Of a stretch of 64,000 bases of DNA, positions 1 to 11,962 are shown in pieces. Position numbers and translations under genes: made by a program. The DNA is from Mortierella alpina (Eukaryota; Mortierellomycota; Mortierellomycetes; Mortierellales; Mortierellaceae): assembly GCA_029449245.1 (NCBI GenBank), contig JANATF010000003.1:496001-560000 (forward strand), written 5' to 3'. The notes beneath the pieces were generated by a model. That model worked only from the letters and a program-made list of their open reading frames with translations. It had not been told where the DNA came from and ran no database searches. The number at the start of each line of letters is the position of its first letter. The first letter of the stretch is position 1.

Positions 1-2655
1 GTCTCTGAGCTGGATAGGTTACGGTCGGTCCAGGTATTGTCACTAAGGTCGAACATGGCGCTATCAAACTCACACGTAGTATTCGGAGTGCAGCGATCGT
101 CCTCAGTCGGACAGAGGATGTTGCCAAGGCGCTTGATATTCAGTATCGCACCCTAGCCACACAAGTTAACATTCACTTTATCAGCACGACTGGATCCAAC
201 ATCAAACATATTGAGTCTTTCTAGCGGCACCGCAAGCAGCAGCGATGAGCTTACTTGTCGGTACAAAAATATAGGGTTATGAGTGGATGCATACTCGGCT
301 GCGTACTGCCAATGTACATAGTGGGTCTTGACGACCTTCAAGTCGCGCGCTCTGAAAATGCTGCGTGCGTCAATGTTTCTGTTGCCACTCGTCGACTTTG
401 AAGCGTCCAAGGCCATGAAATAATCATGGCGAAAAATGATCTTGGACCCATTGTCCTCTTTCCATTCTGACTGTTGATCTTTCAGCTTGATCCCAGAGGC
501 AACATCATGGAGCTGAATACGGCCATTGACCGTGATGGCGATCATGGATCCGTCCTCACACAGCGCCGCACAGACCCCCCTTGTATCATTGGGGATAAGA
601 ATGGTGTTGACAAACTTTCCCGTCTCAAAGTCCCAAATGGAGACTGCGCCTCTGTTGCCAGTCCATGCAAAATAGCGACCCCGGAGACTTTGAGTAAGAA
701 AATACATAAGTTCAGGTCTACGCAGAACCCCATTGATTCCAAAAGTGAATGAGTACAACTGCTTCCAGCTACCATGCGTGCTGTAGACATCGAACGTCGA
801 CCCATGAAAGTTGAAGTAGCGCTCGTTCTCGCAGTTGGGAGCATCCGGGTCGGTGTTGTGGAAGGCTCCGTAGCCAAAAAAGGCTTGGAGACTTGAGCAG
901 ATTTTGGGGAGTTGCTTGTACTCTACTACTGCAGACGGGTTCTGTTCCTCACCATCATCTGGTGTCCGTCTGAAGATGAGGAATGGAGTCGCGTGTACTG
1001 CCTCTGTCGCCCATCCCACAGCCATGATGATATGTAAACCTGTGCTGGAGATATTGATGGTCGGCTTTGGGAGTTGACGAGAATCGCTGGGAGACTTCTT
1101 CTCAGGAGAATCGCCTAGATGTGTTTTCAACGCAGGTACATGGAGGGACCATGATGCCAATTTGTTTGTGATTTCTTGAGGGACATCTAAACAGGTTTGT
1201 CCACTTGGTGCGCTCAAATCCCAAACGTCAATATGGGCTACACTGAGGGTAGAGGTACTGCTCGGAGCGTGAGAATAGCCTCGATCAGGGATTTGAACGT
1301 TATCAAAAGTATGCGAGTGGGCATAGCCGTGATCACGGGTATAGATAGAGTCACGACCAGTAGCTCCACGTTCAGAGACAGGGTCATCATCGGGGGTCCC
1401 GGCACGATCAAAGGCACGTCCAAAACGAGTGGCAAAGTTGTAAAAGGCATTACGATTACCATCAGGGATATGGGAATCGCTGATGGCGGGGTTGAAATAG
1501 ACAGTGACAGCCAGCTTTCCATTAGCGGATACGTCAGAGCCTTCAATTGCAATCGGTACTTTCCCGCAGCCGGCATATCCGGCACCAACGCTGATGAACT
1601 GGTCTGGCTTGCCCTCACCCCACAGAACGTGATCTAAGCGTGCGAGTATTTTAGTCACTGGCCATCAATGTGGGGTCGTACGTGCTTCCGAAGAAGTGCT
1701 CACCTTCAGAAAAGATTTGACGGCACGCCAGCTCAAAGTAGTTGAGATCAAACGATACGTCCTCGTGGCATCCAGGCATGGTTTCGACTTTTATCGAGAT
1801 GCACAGATCTTTTTCGATGTCAGACGTGACCTCGATTTGCCGAGAAAGCTTCAATCGTGCAGCCTTGATTCTTGCTAGCCATTATAATGAGTGAAGTTCT
1901 CAATAGTTTAAGACGAACTGGCAACTGCGAGAGGAGGTCATCAAGTGCATTCACGCTGGCTAGATCGACTTACGGAGGTAGCGAATCTCATCTCTCTGAA
2001 TGACTGTTTTGCAAGTGTAATCCTAGTCATAAACATCATAACATAAAGTACTGGACGTCAGAGCAATGTCGGTGCTCTTGGAGGTATACTCTGAAGCATT
2101 GTTTAAGTTTTGCCTCTACTTCCGCTACTGCTGCAAAATGCAAAAGTGATCGTTACCAGCATGTATACAACGCCCGTTTTCATATCCTTGCTGGTGACAT
2201 CGAAGACTATGTTATCCAATTTGTCTTTAATGTCGTCAAGGTGTTCAAGAGAGACGCAAAACACCGCCCAATACCAGCCGGGATGGACACCCTTGGTATT
2301 TAAAGGCACCTCAAAGTTGCCGCCACTCTTGATCGAGACAGGGCCCAGTGGCCTGCAAAAAAAGCGACATTTGAAGGTTATTATAGCAATCAGAACAAAC
2401 AATGCCCACAGCTGAAATTTCGGTACATACTCTTCGGATTGAGTGAATTCATTCTCCTGCACGGGTTTAAAAAACACTTTCATGCTTTCTATAAGCAAGA
2501 GGATGTTGGGGTAAGAATAAGTATAAGTATTAATATATGAAAAATTATCATAAGTTCACTCAGGGGTATTTACCTTTCGTTGTACAGGTGTCTGGCTCCA
2601 TGTTCACGCGGATATCAGGTACTACAGCGGCATTGTTGTTGCCACTGTCGGCCAT
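1..2655 (-). CDS. Multi-exon protein with C-terminal WD/propeller-like region (3' end beyond window; in-frame TAG)
   Basis: I assemble exons at 2574-2655, 2431-2488, about 2157-2352, about 2090-2113, 1974-2022, 1704-1874 and 1657 down to the window edge. The introns have GT-AG borders and two are very short (46 nt at 1658-1703, possibly 43 nt at 2114-2156). The ATG at 2655 opens MADSGNNNAAVV. Joining the exons gives sensible text across borders (for example KQCFR/DYTCKTVIQ and RQIFSE/VTKILARL). The third-to-fourth exon junction is the least certain. The first ~120 residues are compact, with a WYWAVFCVSLE stretch. The last ~200 residues look like WD-type blades (WTGNRGAVSIWDFETGKFVN). A TAG at 153-155 interrupts the frame, but the same frame stays open from 152 to base 1. 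I do not recognise a named family; a member of a lineage-expanded WD-like family is my inference. It could be a pseudogene. Confidence 0.6.
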
Positions 2656-2775
2656 ACTGGATATTGCTGAAGGTGGCAGGGTTGTACTGAAGAGGCAGAA
2701 GTTGAAGATACCAGGTTTGAAAATTGTGGTATAGATGCTGACAGATAGATAGAGATAGCGCGCGCGCGAATGAGC

Positions 2776-2834
2776 GAGGAGAGAGAGAGAGAGAAAGTGT
2801 GTTGTGTGTGTGTGTGTGTGTGGGAGAGAGAGAT
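2776..2834. repeat. GA/GT simple repeat upstream of the WD-like gene
   Basis: Alternating (GA)n and (GT)n tracts lie about 120-180 bp upstream of the ATG at 2655, so probably in the promoter or 5' leader. The rest of 2835-3493 holds no convincing gene; it separates the WD-like gene start from the 3' end of the ABC transporter. Confidence 0.7.
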
Positions 2835-3493
2835 GAGAGAGGATTATACATAGGTTTGCTCGCCTTTTGGATGCAGGTTGACCTGCAACAATCTCAATGC
2901 ATGATACACTGGATGCCCATCGCCCCTGCTCACAAGTTGCGGGGAGATCAATGCTTTGAACCACAATGAGGGGGTGACACTGGGATGGGGAGTGGGCTCG
3001 CGCATTACATGCATATATGCTCGCTGCATTTACATCTGACCAGGAATCGAAGCTGTGCGTCGCGGAATGGTGGAACTTTGTATGTGTGACATTGACCCTG
3101 CTCTTGCATGATTGTCACTTTATTCTCGGCCACAGGCACATCTTCCTGCCCGTTTAATGCATCCCGCCATGAGGCTAGTTAAGCCCGAATCACTTTGGTT
3201 TGAAACTCTTCCATATACCTCCTTTCCCTCAGATGCACTAACAATCTCAATCCTATTTTCTGATTTCCTGAACTATGACAATCTGTGAACACCAATGTGG
3301 CCAGTCTGCAGTCGTTGATCTGCAACTCGATCGCTGTCCCCTAAATAAAGTACCGTAGACATTAGGCAACATAAACCTTACAGGGTCTCACATCCAAGTA
3401 AGGACAGATGGTGCCTTGATCAGCTTCTTTGCTCGTTTGCACATCTACGAAAAAGTACTGAATTTGAACATGCGTACAGTTTATTTGCCTTAT

Positions 3494-6400
3494 CTAGTAT
3501 CTTGGAACCTCGCCGGCTTGCTCAGCGAGACTATAAAACAATCCTTGTTTCTGCTTCAGTAGCACGGCGGGCGCATCATACTCCTCCACGCGTCCCTTCT
3601 CAAGCACCAATATCTTGTCCGAGTCCATGACAGTCTTGATGCGATGCGCAATCGTCAAGATAGTTCTATCTTTGAACTCTTCCCGAATCGTCCTCTGGAT
3701 CAACTCGTCCGTCTCCACATCCACAGCAGCTGTCGCCTCGTCTAGAACCAGGATCTTGGTCTTGCGCAGGAGCGCTCGCGCAAGGCAAATCAAGGACCGC
3801 TGGCCTACCGAGAAATTATCGCCGTTCTGAGTGACCTCGTAGGACAACCCTCCAGGCATGGACGAGATATATCTCTTCAAATGAGCGCGTTCGAGTGCCT
3901 CCCAGAGCTCCGTGTCCGAGGCTTGGTTGAATGGATCGAGGTTGTCTCGGACAGTGCCCACAAACAGCGTCGGATCCTGAGGGATGATGGCCAGGTGCTG
4001 ACGTAAATCCTCCAGGCCTATCGTCGAAATATCCACTCCATCAATCCAAATGGACCCGCCGTATTCTTCTATAAGCACATCCTGCAGATCCACTGCGGGC
4101 AAGGACTTTTCAGCAGTCGTCGTGTCCATGTCCTGACCATTGTAGCTGGCCTTGGCCCAATAGCTGTTGGCGCTCTCAATGATCCGGAAAAGCGCAAGGG
4201 TGAGCGACGACTTTCCTGCACCGGTCCGTCCGACAATGCCAACCTTCTCTCCTGGCTGGACCTCAAACGACACGTTCCTGAGTACAAGATCCATCCCTTG
4301 TCTGTACCTTGTCGAATAGTTATTGAAGGTAACCTGTCCACGAGAGGGCCAGTTGTCAGGAGGAGTGATGTCCGTGAAATTAGGTGCCTCTTGGTTCTTG
4401 TTGGAGTATTCGTCAATTCTCTCGACAGCGACCATATTAAACTGCACCATGCACATGGTCTGAACAAGCCAAGTGATGTCTTGAGTGACATTGAGTGCGT
4501 AGGAGAGCGACATGCCGACCATACTGGGTGAGAGACGCGTGCGGCTGAGGACTGCGAATAGCGACGCTGCCAGGACAATGAACGATCCCAAAATCTCCAA
4601 ACGGATATTGAGCCAGCGGTTACCGACGGCCCACACAAAGTGTGCATTGGACGCTTGGTCGGAGCGAGCTGCATTGTCGAGAACGAAGCGATCTTTGCAT
4701 TGGAGGGCGCGGATAGTGGAGACTCCAGCAAGAGTTTCAGAGAAATGCTGATACATTGGCGACTTGACAACGGACTCGATTCGCTTAAATGCCCGAGAGG
4801 AGGCGATATAGTAGTTCTGGGCATAATAATAGACGACCAAGATAGGCGGGACTAGGGCCAGAAAGAGAGGTGTCGTGATGGCGATCACAATAATAGAGCC
4901 CAGGACTGCAAATCCACAGAAGAACATGTCATGGCATGCCCAAGGGATCATCTCGTCAACGTTGAAGAAGTCTGAAGAAAAGCGATTGACAAGACGGCCA
5001 ACACTAATAGCTCGAAAAAAAGCAAGCATAGCCGTTAGCAAGCCTCGCAAGGTACAAACATGTCATGCTGTAGTCTGGCAAAGATCATGGACGTACGGTG
5101 TAGTGTCAAAGAAGGACATAGGGAGGCGCAGAACATTGTCCAACAGGCGACTATGCAGTTGCCGGGATGCCCTCACGCCTACAGTCACCATGGTGGTATA
5201 AGAGGTCCAAACAATGAGGATCATATAGACAAGAATGAGGGCCGCGTAAATACCCATGTAATAGCCAACGTTGTGAGGAGCATTCTCAGCAACGCTGACC
5301 CAGTCTTGGAGCCAGACATTTGTTCCAATATGGCAGGCGTTGATGATAAAGAAGAGGAGCAGGATTTGAATCACGTTGCGGTACAAGCTAAAGTAGAGTA
5401 CCATGAAAACGTGTTAGCGTGGCGCACATTCCGCAGAACTATTCATCGTGAGTGGCACCAATGTCCCATGGACTTACGCAGCTTTGGCATAGATCTTGTA
5501 GACGCTCCAATTGATACTCCCGACTTCCATGGCCTCCTCGTCAATCAACTCTGCGCTGTTGTCCACCTTCTCATCGATCGGCTTCTCTTTCGTCGTGTGA
5601 CCAAGCGCCTCTGCATCTTCGGCATCACCATCGAGTACTGTCTCTGCTCCAGCGAAAGACTCTGTCTCATTACGGCTGTCCTTAATGCAGTAGTCTTCGA
5701 TCAATTGAAAGAATGCCTTCTTTGCATCCATGAGTTCCTGATAGCGCCCAGTCTCGCTGATCTCACCACTCTTGATGACCACAATCTGGTCAACATCACT
5801 CAAGTGATGCACTCCATGGGTAACCAAAAGACGCGTCTTATCCTTGAGCAGGCCTTCGGGTCCGATGAGATACTTCCACAAATGCTGGTCCACATGCGCA
5901 TCAACTGCACTCAATGGGTCGTCCAAAAGATATATGTCGGCGTCCGAGTAAGCAGCACGCGCAAGCGACACTCGCTGCTTCTGCCCTCCTGACAAGTTGA
6001 TGCCCCGCTCTCCAATTTCCGTCAAGTCACTACAGAGCATAGTGCAGGCAGGTCGTCAGTATAGAGCGTGAGACCTCGACAACAATATGCAAAACCGGTC
6101 AGAAGTCTTTGAAAACCTACCCAGCACTGAGTATCTCCAAGTCGGGCTGCAGCCCAGCGGCAAACACGATTTTGTCATACTTTTCTTGGTCGAAAGCACA
6201 TCCAAACGTGATATTATCGCGTACAGTTGCATTGATGATCCATGCTTGCTGTGGCGCATACGCGACGTGGCCACATATCTGAACCGATCCCTGACGCTTG
6301 TACATGTCTCCAATCATGGCGTTGAACAAAGAACTTTTGCCCTGCCCGACGCGCCCGACAATCGCCGTAAGGTGACCCCTGTGGATGGAGAGATTGATAT

Positions 6401-8635
6401 TCTTGAGTGTGGCCTCATAATTCCTGTCTGCTCGCCCTGCCCTGACAGGAACGGGCAATCCAGAGGCCAGGGCCTCCTTGGCTTGCCTCTTACTTTCTCT
6501 AGCCTCCTTCTTCTCCCGCGACTTTGTTTGCTTCGAGGTCTCCACCTCGGGACCCTCCTTCTCCCATGCAAAGACACCGTCCTGAATCTTGATCACGGGC
6601 AGGGCGGGATCCTGGGGCAGTTCGTCAATCCGTACAATTTGATCTTCCGCCAGTTCTTCAGCCAACAAGTATTTCTGCACTCTGCGGGAGGCCACCACCA
6701 GTCCAACGGTCTCGGTTGTGATGTGCGAGAGCATTCCCAGGGGTCGATTCAAAAGCCCAAAGAGCGTGATGGAGACAAAAATGCTCTGAGAATTGATCTC
6801 TCCTCCAACGGCGGCATAGATGCTGAAGGACACCAGTCCCATAAGCAGGGACATGGAACTGAACGTGATGGTCATGAACGAGAAGGCGATTCCGATCTTG
6901 CGCAGAATGTCCATCTCCCGGTTGCGATAGACAGCGACTTTGTTCCTGAACGAGGACTCCCATCCGTACAGCTTCACGATCTTGATCCCAGAAAGGACCT
7001 CGTTCATCAAACGGATGCGGTTATCCATTGCTTCTAGCTTTTGGTCCTTGGCCCTGGAGAAGAATGCTCCGATCCAGGCCTGCAGCGGCGAGAACGCAAT
7101 CACCGTGCCTAGACCGGCCATGGCTGACCATCCCAATTGACGGTACAGCAACCACAGCGCGATACAGATCTCGAGTGGAATAGAGTACCACAGGGGTAAA
7201 AGTGGCAAAACCGTTGACCATCGCTCGCTGTCTACACTCATATGGTTGTTGATCTCGCCTGCGGTCTCTTTCTGCCTGGCTGCAGGTGACAGCCTCAGTG
7301 CCTTCCTGTAAATCATACTGATGAGTCCGGTACGGGTCTCGATGCCCATGTTTGTGATCAGCTGGCTAAACTGGTTCTCCAGGAGTGCGGCCAGAACTGT
7401 CGAGAAGAACATCCCAAAACCCAGCACGATCCCCAAAGACACTGGCTGGGGTTGATCTGTCGAGAAGGACGCAATAAAGCTGAGGAGTCGGCTCATCAGC
7501 TCTGGCGCCACAAATGTCATGATCGATGCCAGGGTCCTGTACACCATGATCGGAATCCACTGTACGCCGTACGCCGAGAGCAAAAGAGGCATCAGTCGTG
7601 GCTCCTTGCCCTGGGCGAGCTGCTTTTGAACATGTTGATCCCACTGATGAGAGAGCCGCGAGTACGAGTACGTTGTTTTGATCTTCTCGGGCATCATATC
7701 CTTAACGTCTGCGATTTGCAATGGCTCTTTGTATCCACGGCTGATAAGCTCCTGAAGATAGTAGAACAAGTAGCGTGAAAAGATGTTGGCCTTGTCATAA
7801 GGGCTGGCTTCGGCTCGTTGCTGGACCTGCGACTGGCCTCGGGGCCACGCCTCAAAGAGAAAGCCAAGAACAACGAGCGCAAAGTAGGTGAAATAGAGCG
7901 CATTTGTTGAATCCGAAGTCGAGTAGTCTGACGAGAAGGTGGATGAAGTGGGGACCGCGCTGAGGGTGCGGGAAGTAATGGCGGCGGCGATGATAGATAC
8001 AACATAGTACGAAAAGATGGATGTCGAGGAACGGATCTCATACTTGTGCTCAAAGACATTCAGGACGGCAGCTAGTATCTACTCGAATGGTATGAAAACA
8101 AGCAACGAAAGAGTAAGTTCATGTCGATCAGCATTCCGTTTCTCTGACTTCTCTTTAAAGTTCTAGTAAAGAGTGGCAGGCAAGGTGAGAACACAACGTT
8201 TCTTTACCCAGGCTGCAGCCATGGAAGAGCCGGCAAGAACACTGGCGGGCGAATGAGTTGCTTCTCGGCCAGTCAACGCAACTCTGATTATTAAGATTAA
8301 GGCTGCTGTAAGCATCAACAGCTGTGAGGGCCAAAAGATAATGTTTGAACGGCCTAGTCCATGGGGCTTGCCCACAAAATGAAGATACGCCAGGCGGGCT
8401 ATGAAGGCCACACTGGCCAGAAGGGCAGGCAGAGTCGCAAGGACGGTGTGCTCAAAGCAAAGCGTCAGATCAACCCTTTGGTCGCTTGTCGGGCCCTAGT
8501 CAGAAGTCCAAACACAACAATAAGCGAATATTAGCGACGCATCAGTGAGTGGACCACAACTGCGAGTCAACCGTCAGCGAATCCTGATGCTCTTCGTACC
8601 CAGCCCTCGAGATCTTGGCAATAAGCGGTGCTCAT
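3494..8635 (-). CDS. ABCC/MRP-type full-length ABC transporter
   Basis: Exons: 8600-8635, about 8196-8495, 6121-8071, 5478-6029, 5097-5387 and 3494-5003, giving ~1545 aa, the usual length for MRP/YCF1 transporters with a TMD0. The start is [13 protein letters not shown], spliced to [15 protein letters not shown], the typical N-terminus of the family. Hydrophobic TMD0 and TMD1 are followed by NBD1 (Walker [10 protein letters not shown] near residue 690, signature LSGGQKQR near 775, Walker [13 protein letters not shown]). TMD2 contains [18 protein letters not shown]2 has Walker [10 protein letters not shown], a degenerate signature FSVGQRSL, Walker [13 protein letters not shown] and an H-loop AHR. 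Known family role: ATP-driven export or vacuolar sequestration of glutathione conjugates, metals or organic anions. Substrate and membrane cannot be read from sequence. The donor of the second intron is ambiguous by a few bases (8195-8198). Confidence 0.95.
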
Positions 8636-9646
8636 GGTGAGTGGCTACTACTTCTAGAGGGTATAGGAAATGGATGGACTGAACTCCGTAGTAGAGGACA
8701 AGAGCTGCGGGCGCCCGTGTAGTTCGTGGAAATGAATGACAAGCAACAGTGGGGCGAGGAAAGTCAAAGGGAAGAAGAGGAGAGAGACAGGGAGGCTCGG
8801 GGATCAGATAAAATGCGTGCACGCTACGTAATTGGCGCACATTGTGCTGATGGGCAAAAGAGAAGAGTACAGAAGTCGCTTCTCAGAAGAAGCGGAAGAA
8901 GCGGAAGAAGCGGTTTATAAAAGATCCGACGTTAGTGCCAGGGACGAGAGAGGGTGTGCCAGCGAAGGTTGTGCATACCTGGTCAAGTACCGCCGATGCC
9001 TGGAGACGGATGCATGCTTTAGAGTTGGCCCTGAAAACACCAAGAAGAGGCGGGCTCGCTAATTTCCCTGGAGAGTGGAGACTCTGCCGTGCCCGCTTGC
9101 AGGCGTACTGCGGGCGCAGTTCGACCACCGCTGCTAACGACGTCGTGTTCAAAGACAATGGGGTCCGAATAGGCAATTCTGGCTGGCTGGGAAAGACTGT
9201 GATTGGGCTGTTGGGGTGTCCAGGGCGGAGCGCCTTCGCTCTCTGGCCTTCTTTGTGTCACCGCTCGACCCGTCACAGCGAGCGTCCCTGCAGCCAGCTC
9301 CGAAGGTCTTGACCATCTATAGGCACGATCCGTAGACCAGGAGATCCTGCCCTTGTATAGGGGCCATCATCGTGCTACGTGCTGTCATCCCTTCCATAAG
9401 CACATAGGCTGCACACTCCAATCGCTCCACAGGTCCATTAGCGATATATGAAACTACGAAACTGCCACAAGTTTCAGCGCTTACAGCTCTTGTGCCTCTC
9501 ATGGCATTCACCCATCCCCACTTCTCATTCGAATTCAAACCTTGTCAAAACTTATAATCACATCTGAATTTAGAGACCATGTAGCGAGTAAGAAACTACA
9601 GGTGTCCGGGGTTAGAGCCTCCAGAAGCACCAGACAGGCTCGTCTT
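8636..9646. other. Intergenic region with a 9-bp tandem repeat
   Basis: This lies upstream of the ABC transporter and downstream of the cystatin-like gene. About three tandem units of GAAGAAGCG lie at 8884-8912. Short ORFs on both strands lack splice context, signal peptides or recognisable motifs. I see no gene here. Confidence 0.6.
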
Positions 9647-10150
9647 TTATTTCGGTTGAGGGTACGGAGCTTTCCCGGAGGCATAACATTTTCGAGCCAT
9701 ATCTACTGGATGACGCTCATAGCAGCAGACACCATCATTCGACAGAGTCACAGAAGGGTCGTGCGCGTTTGAAAAAGGTCCATAATAAACTCGCGTTTTG
9801 CATTCGTAGTACAAATGCTTCGACACGATTGAGAATATGACCCCATAGTTGTATCCATTGACCAACTGACGAGTGACGCTGTCTAGGACCACTAGTTCAC
9901 TCGGCTTATAGTCCTTTATAGCGCTCAAGGCTACATTAATCACTTCTCGTGGAACTTCACTGCAGTTGTCGAGGTAGTGATAACCCCCTACGACTGGATG
10001 TTCGAGATCAGGAGCGGGTACGATAGGAAGATACAAGGATTTGCATCGATCGATGTCGCTGACTGGCTCGCCGTAGTCCTTCTGGATAGAAGGGGTGGCG
10101 ACTGCGATGCTGATACTAGTTATAGCCAAGAGAGCGATTGAAACTTTCAT
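9647..10150 (-). CDS. Secreted cystatin-like protein (putative cysteine-protease inhibitor)
   Basis: Single exon, 167 aa. Residues 1-18 are a clean signal peptide (MKVSIALLAITSISIAVA). The mature part shows the three cystatin landmarks in order. An N-terminal double glycine (HPVVGGY) precedes an amphipathic helix (EVPREVINVALSAIKDY). The QxVxG-type loop follows as RQLVNGYNYGV, and then a further beta hairpin with Cys residues (YYECKTRVYYGPF). Six cysteines suggest disulfides. Cystatins block papain-type proteases by wedging Gly, QxVxG and the second hairpin loop into the active site. The fold assignment is inferred from motif order and spacing. The usual second-loop PW is not evident (GPF instead), so activity is uncertain. 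It sits just outside duplication copy A. Confidence 0.65.
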   Translation of the reverse strand: MKVSIALLAITSISIAVATPSIQKDYGEPVSDIDRCKSLYLPIVPAPDLEHPVVGGYHYLDNCSEVPREVINVALSAIKDYKPSELVVLDSVTRQLVNGYNYGVIFSIVSKHLYYECKTRVYYGPFSNAHDPSVTLSNDGVCCYERHPVDMARKCYASGKAPYPQPK

Positions 10151-10180
10151 GTTGCTGCACTGAGGTGGTATGTTGTCGTG

Positions 10181-10459
10181 TTAGAAGTTGAGGTGGATGA
10201 AGGTCTTTAAAAAAAGCGTCGACATATTTGTACTTGCACTCACGCTTTCGTGACAAAGGGATCCGACAAGAATGTTATCTAAAACCACGTTATAAACCCT
10301 CAGGGACAAAAAAAAGGAAGTGGAGGTAGTGCACATCGAAATGTCTAGGGCAATTGAGAAGATGGGAATGATAGGAGCAAGAAGGCGGAAGCACGTAATG
10401 CAACGAAATGGTAAGGGAATACTGGAAAAGTGGAGGATATAAAAAAACGCCAGAGGCAT
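10181..10459 (-). pseudogene. Fragment of the signal-anchor ORF found intact-start at 16155
   Basis: The first ~38 codons (MPLAFFYILHFSSIPLPFRC onward) match the start of the ORF beginning at 16155. Similarity stops at about 10345, the left edge of duplication copy A. Beyond it the frame runs into unrelated sequence, and the 92-codon ORF is probably without function. It is the left-hand truncated gene of the copied segment and shows that copy A is the derived copy. Confidence 0.6.
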
Positions 10460-10900
10460 AAGGGCTTCGAGACAATGCGCTGAGGAGATAGCGGGAGAAG
10501 ATGAGCAAAGACGCTGAAGAGACTAAGGGAGCGAGTAGCATTTTGTCGCCTATCGCAAATGGCAGCGGCTCTTCACCTCTCTACCACAAGGCAAGCCCAC
10601 AGGAGCTTTAAGCAAATGGCTGATACGCATTTCTAGACGTTGACACCCAGACACATGCATGACTAAGAGCCTGAGGCACGAGTGAGCTAGTAAGCTGTAA
10701 CGCGATATTCAGCTTCACGCGTATCCAGCATCGAAACATCGAAAACAGCTGCAAAAGGCGTGGACTTCCGCTTGAAGCGCATCACGATCAAATGAGGAAA
10801 GACATGGATGGGCAACATCTCAGGACTGGATACAAGCCAGCTCTTTGACTTTCTTCTGCATATGCACATCACAACGCAATAGACGGATGTTTTATTGCCT

Positions 10901-11503
10901 TCATGATATTGACACGACATCTCTTTTAGTTCGGTCGGCACCGTCACAGCTTGCACCCTTATATATACCACAGCAGTAATCATTGCCTTTTTGGAAGCGG
11001 GGGAACCAGATTCCAAAGCAAATGTCAAAAAATATCTCCCTGATCTCCGATGCTCTCAAAGTCGGCCAACATGGTTCAATGTACGCGCGCGCCTCCTTCC
11101 GCTTGAAATCATAACAAGTTCCCCAATCGGTAACATTACGGCTCTCGTAGTGTTGGTAACTAGGGCAACCTTGTCGGCATATCTCTCCAGAGCTGATAAT
11201 ATCCATCACGGATCGCTCAAAGTCCATTTCAAGTTGGAAGCAGGGGGATGGATCGTTACTGGAGCTCTGATAATTCTGATAGACACAGCTCTGCTCGATG
11301 AGGCCGCTGATGAGGGATGCCTGGTTGAGCTGCTCCGTGGCCAACTTGTTGCAGTTTTCTATGCATGCGTTATACACTTCAACAGAAACTACAGAGTTCG
11401 AATTTTCAGGCGTAGAATCGGTCATGCTGGGCAAAGAATGAACAACCGGCGTCAAGAGGACCATAGTCATGGCTAATACAAAATAAGCGAGTGTGAAGCG
11501 CAT
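10901..11503 (-). CDS. Secreted Cys-rich protein, paralog A
   Basis: An ORF of 200 aa starting MRFTLAYFVLAMTMVLLT, with a signal peptide of about 23 residues ending VHS. The mature part has about 12 cysteines, including NACIENCN, CRQGCPSYQHYESRNVTDWGTC, PCW and a C-terminal DYCC, plus one N-glycosylation site (NVT). The protein is probably secreted and disulfide-bonded; I do not recognise a family. The paralog at 16646-17221 shares nearly all cysteines but ends differently. In both copies, an alternative last exon (GTATAT donor after the CC pair, acceptor ATATGCAG near 10857 and its equivalent) would add a tail beginning EESQRAGLYPVLRCC that stays open in both. The true C-terminus is therefore unsettled. 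A TATA box lies ~107 bp upstream of the ATG. Confidence 0.75.
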   Translation of the reverse strand: MRFTLAYFVLAMTMVLLTPVVHSLPSMTDSTPENSNSVVSVEVYNACIENCNKLATEQLNQASLISGLIEQSCVYQNYQSSSNDPSPCFQLEMDFERSVMDIISSGEICRQGCPSYQHYESRNVTDWGTCYDFKRKEARAYIEPCWPTLRASEIREIFFDICFGIWFPRFQKGNDYCCGIYKGASCDGADRTKRDVVSIS

Positions 11504-11608
11504 CGTTAAAAAAAATGGAAATCGAGATCAGTTTTTGTTATTTTTTCTGTGGGTTGAAATTGTGGATTTAGAAAAACAAGGAAAGAAAAGGTCGACCGTG
11601 GAGGCATC

Positions 11609-11616
11609 CTTTTATA
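11609..11616 (-). promoter_or_regulatory. TATA box of secreted Cys-rich gene A
   Basis: TATAAAAG on the minus strand, ~107 bp upstream of the ATG at 11503. The same element sits at the same distance in copy B (17328-17335). Confidence 0.6.
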
Positions 11617-11962
11617 CAAAAAAGAAAGAGATGAAAGTGGTTTGCAGAATATGTAGCTAGGCATCATCGCGGTTGAGTGTGTAAGTCAGTGTGTCGTCGT
11701 TTAGCGACTAAAACGAACAGCACGCGTTTCTAGACAAGGCCGAATGGCCGGTCTGCGCGAGCACCGCGCGATAGAAAAGTAACAATCTCAAGGCATGAAG
11801 TGCCGAAACAACAAAAGACAATCGCTGAGGTTGACGAGAGACCAGAGGGTAACGGATTCAAGTGCGTCTTGCATATGACGTATGATCTCTATGGCGCTGT
11901 ACGCGGGCGAAATTCATATGCCACGAGCAGGAGCTACGATGATCGTTCTGAAACGCGTTTAT

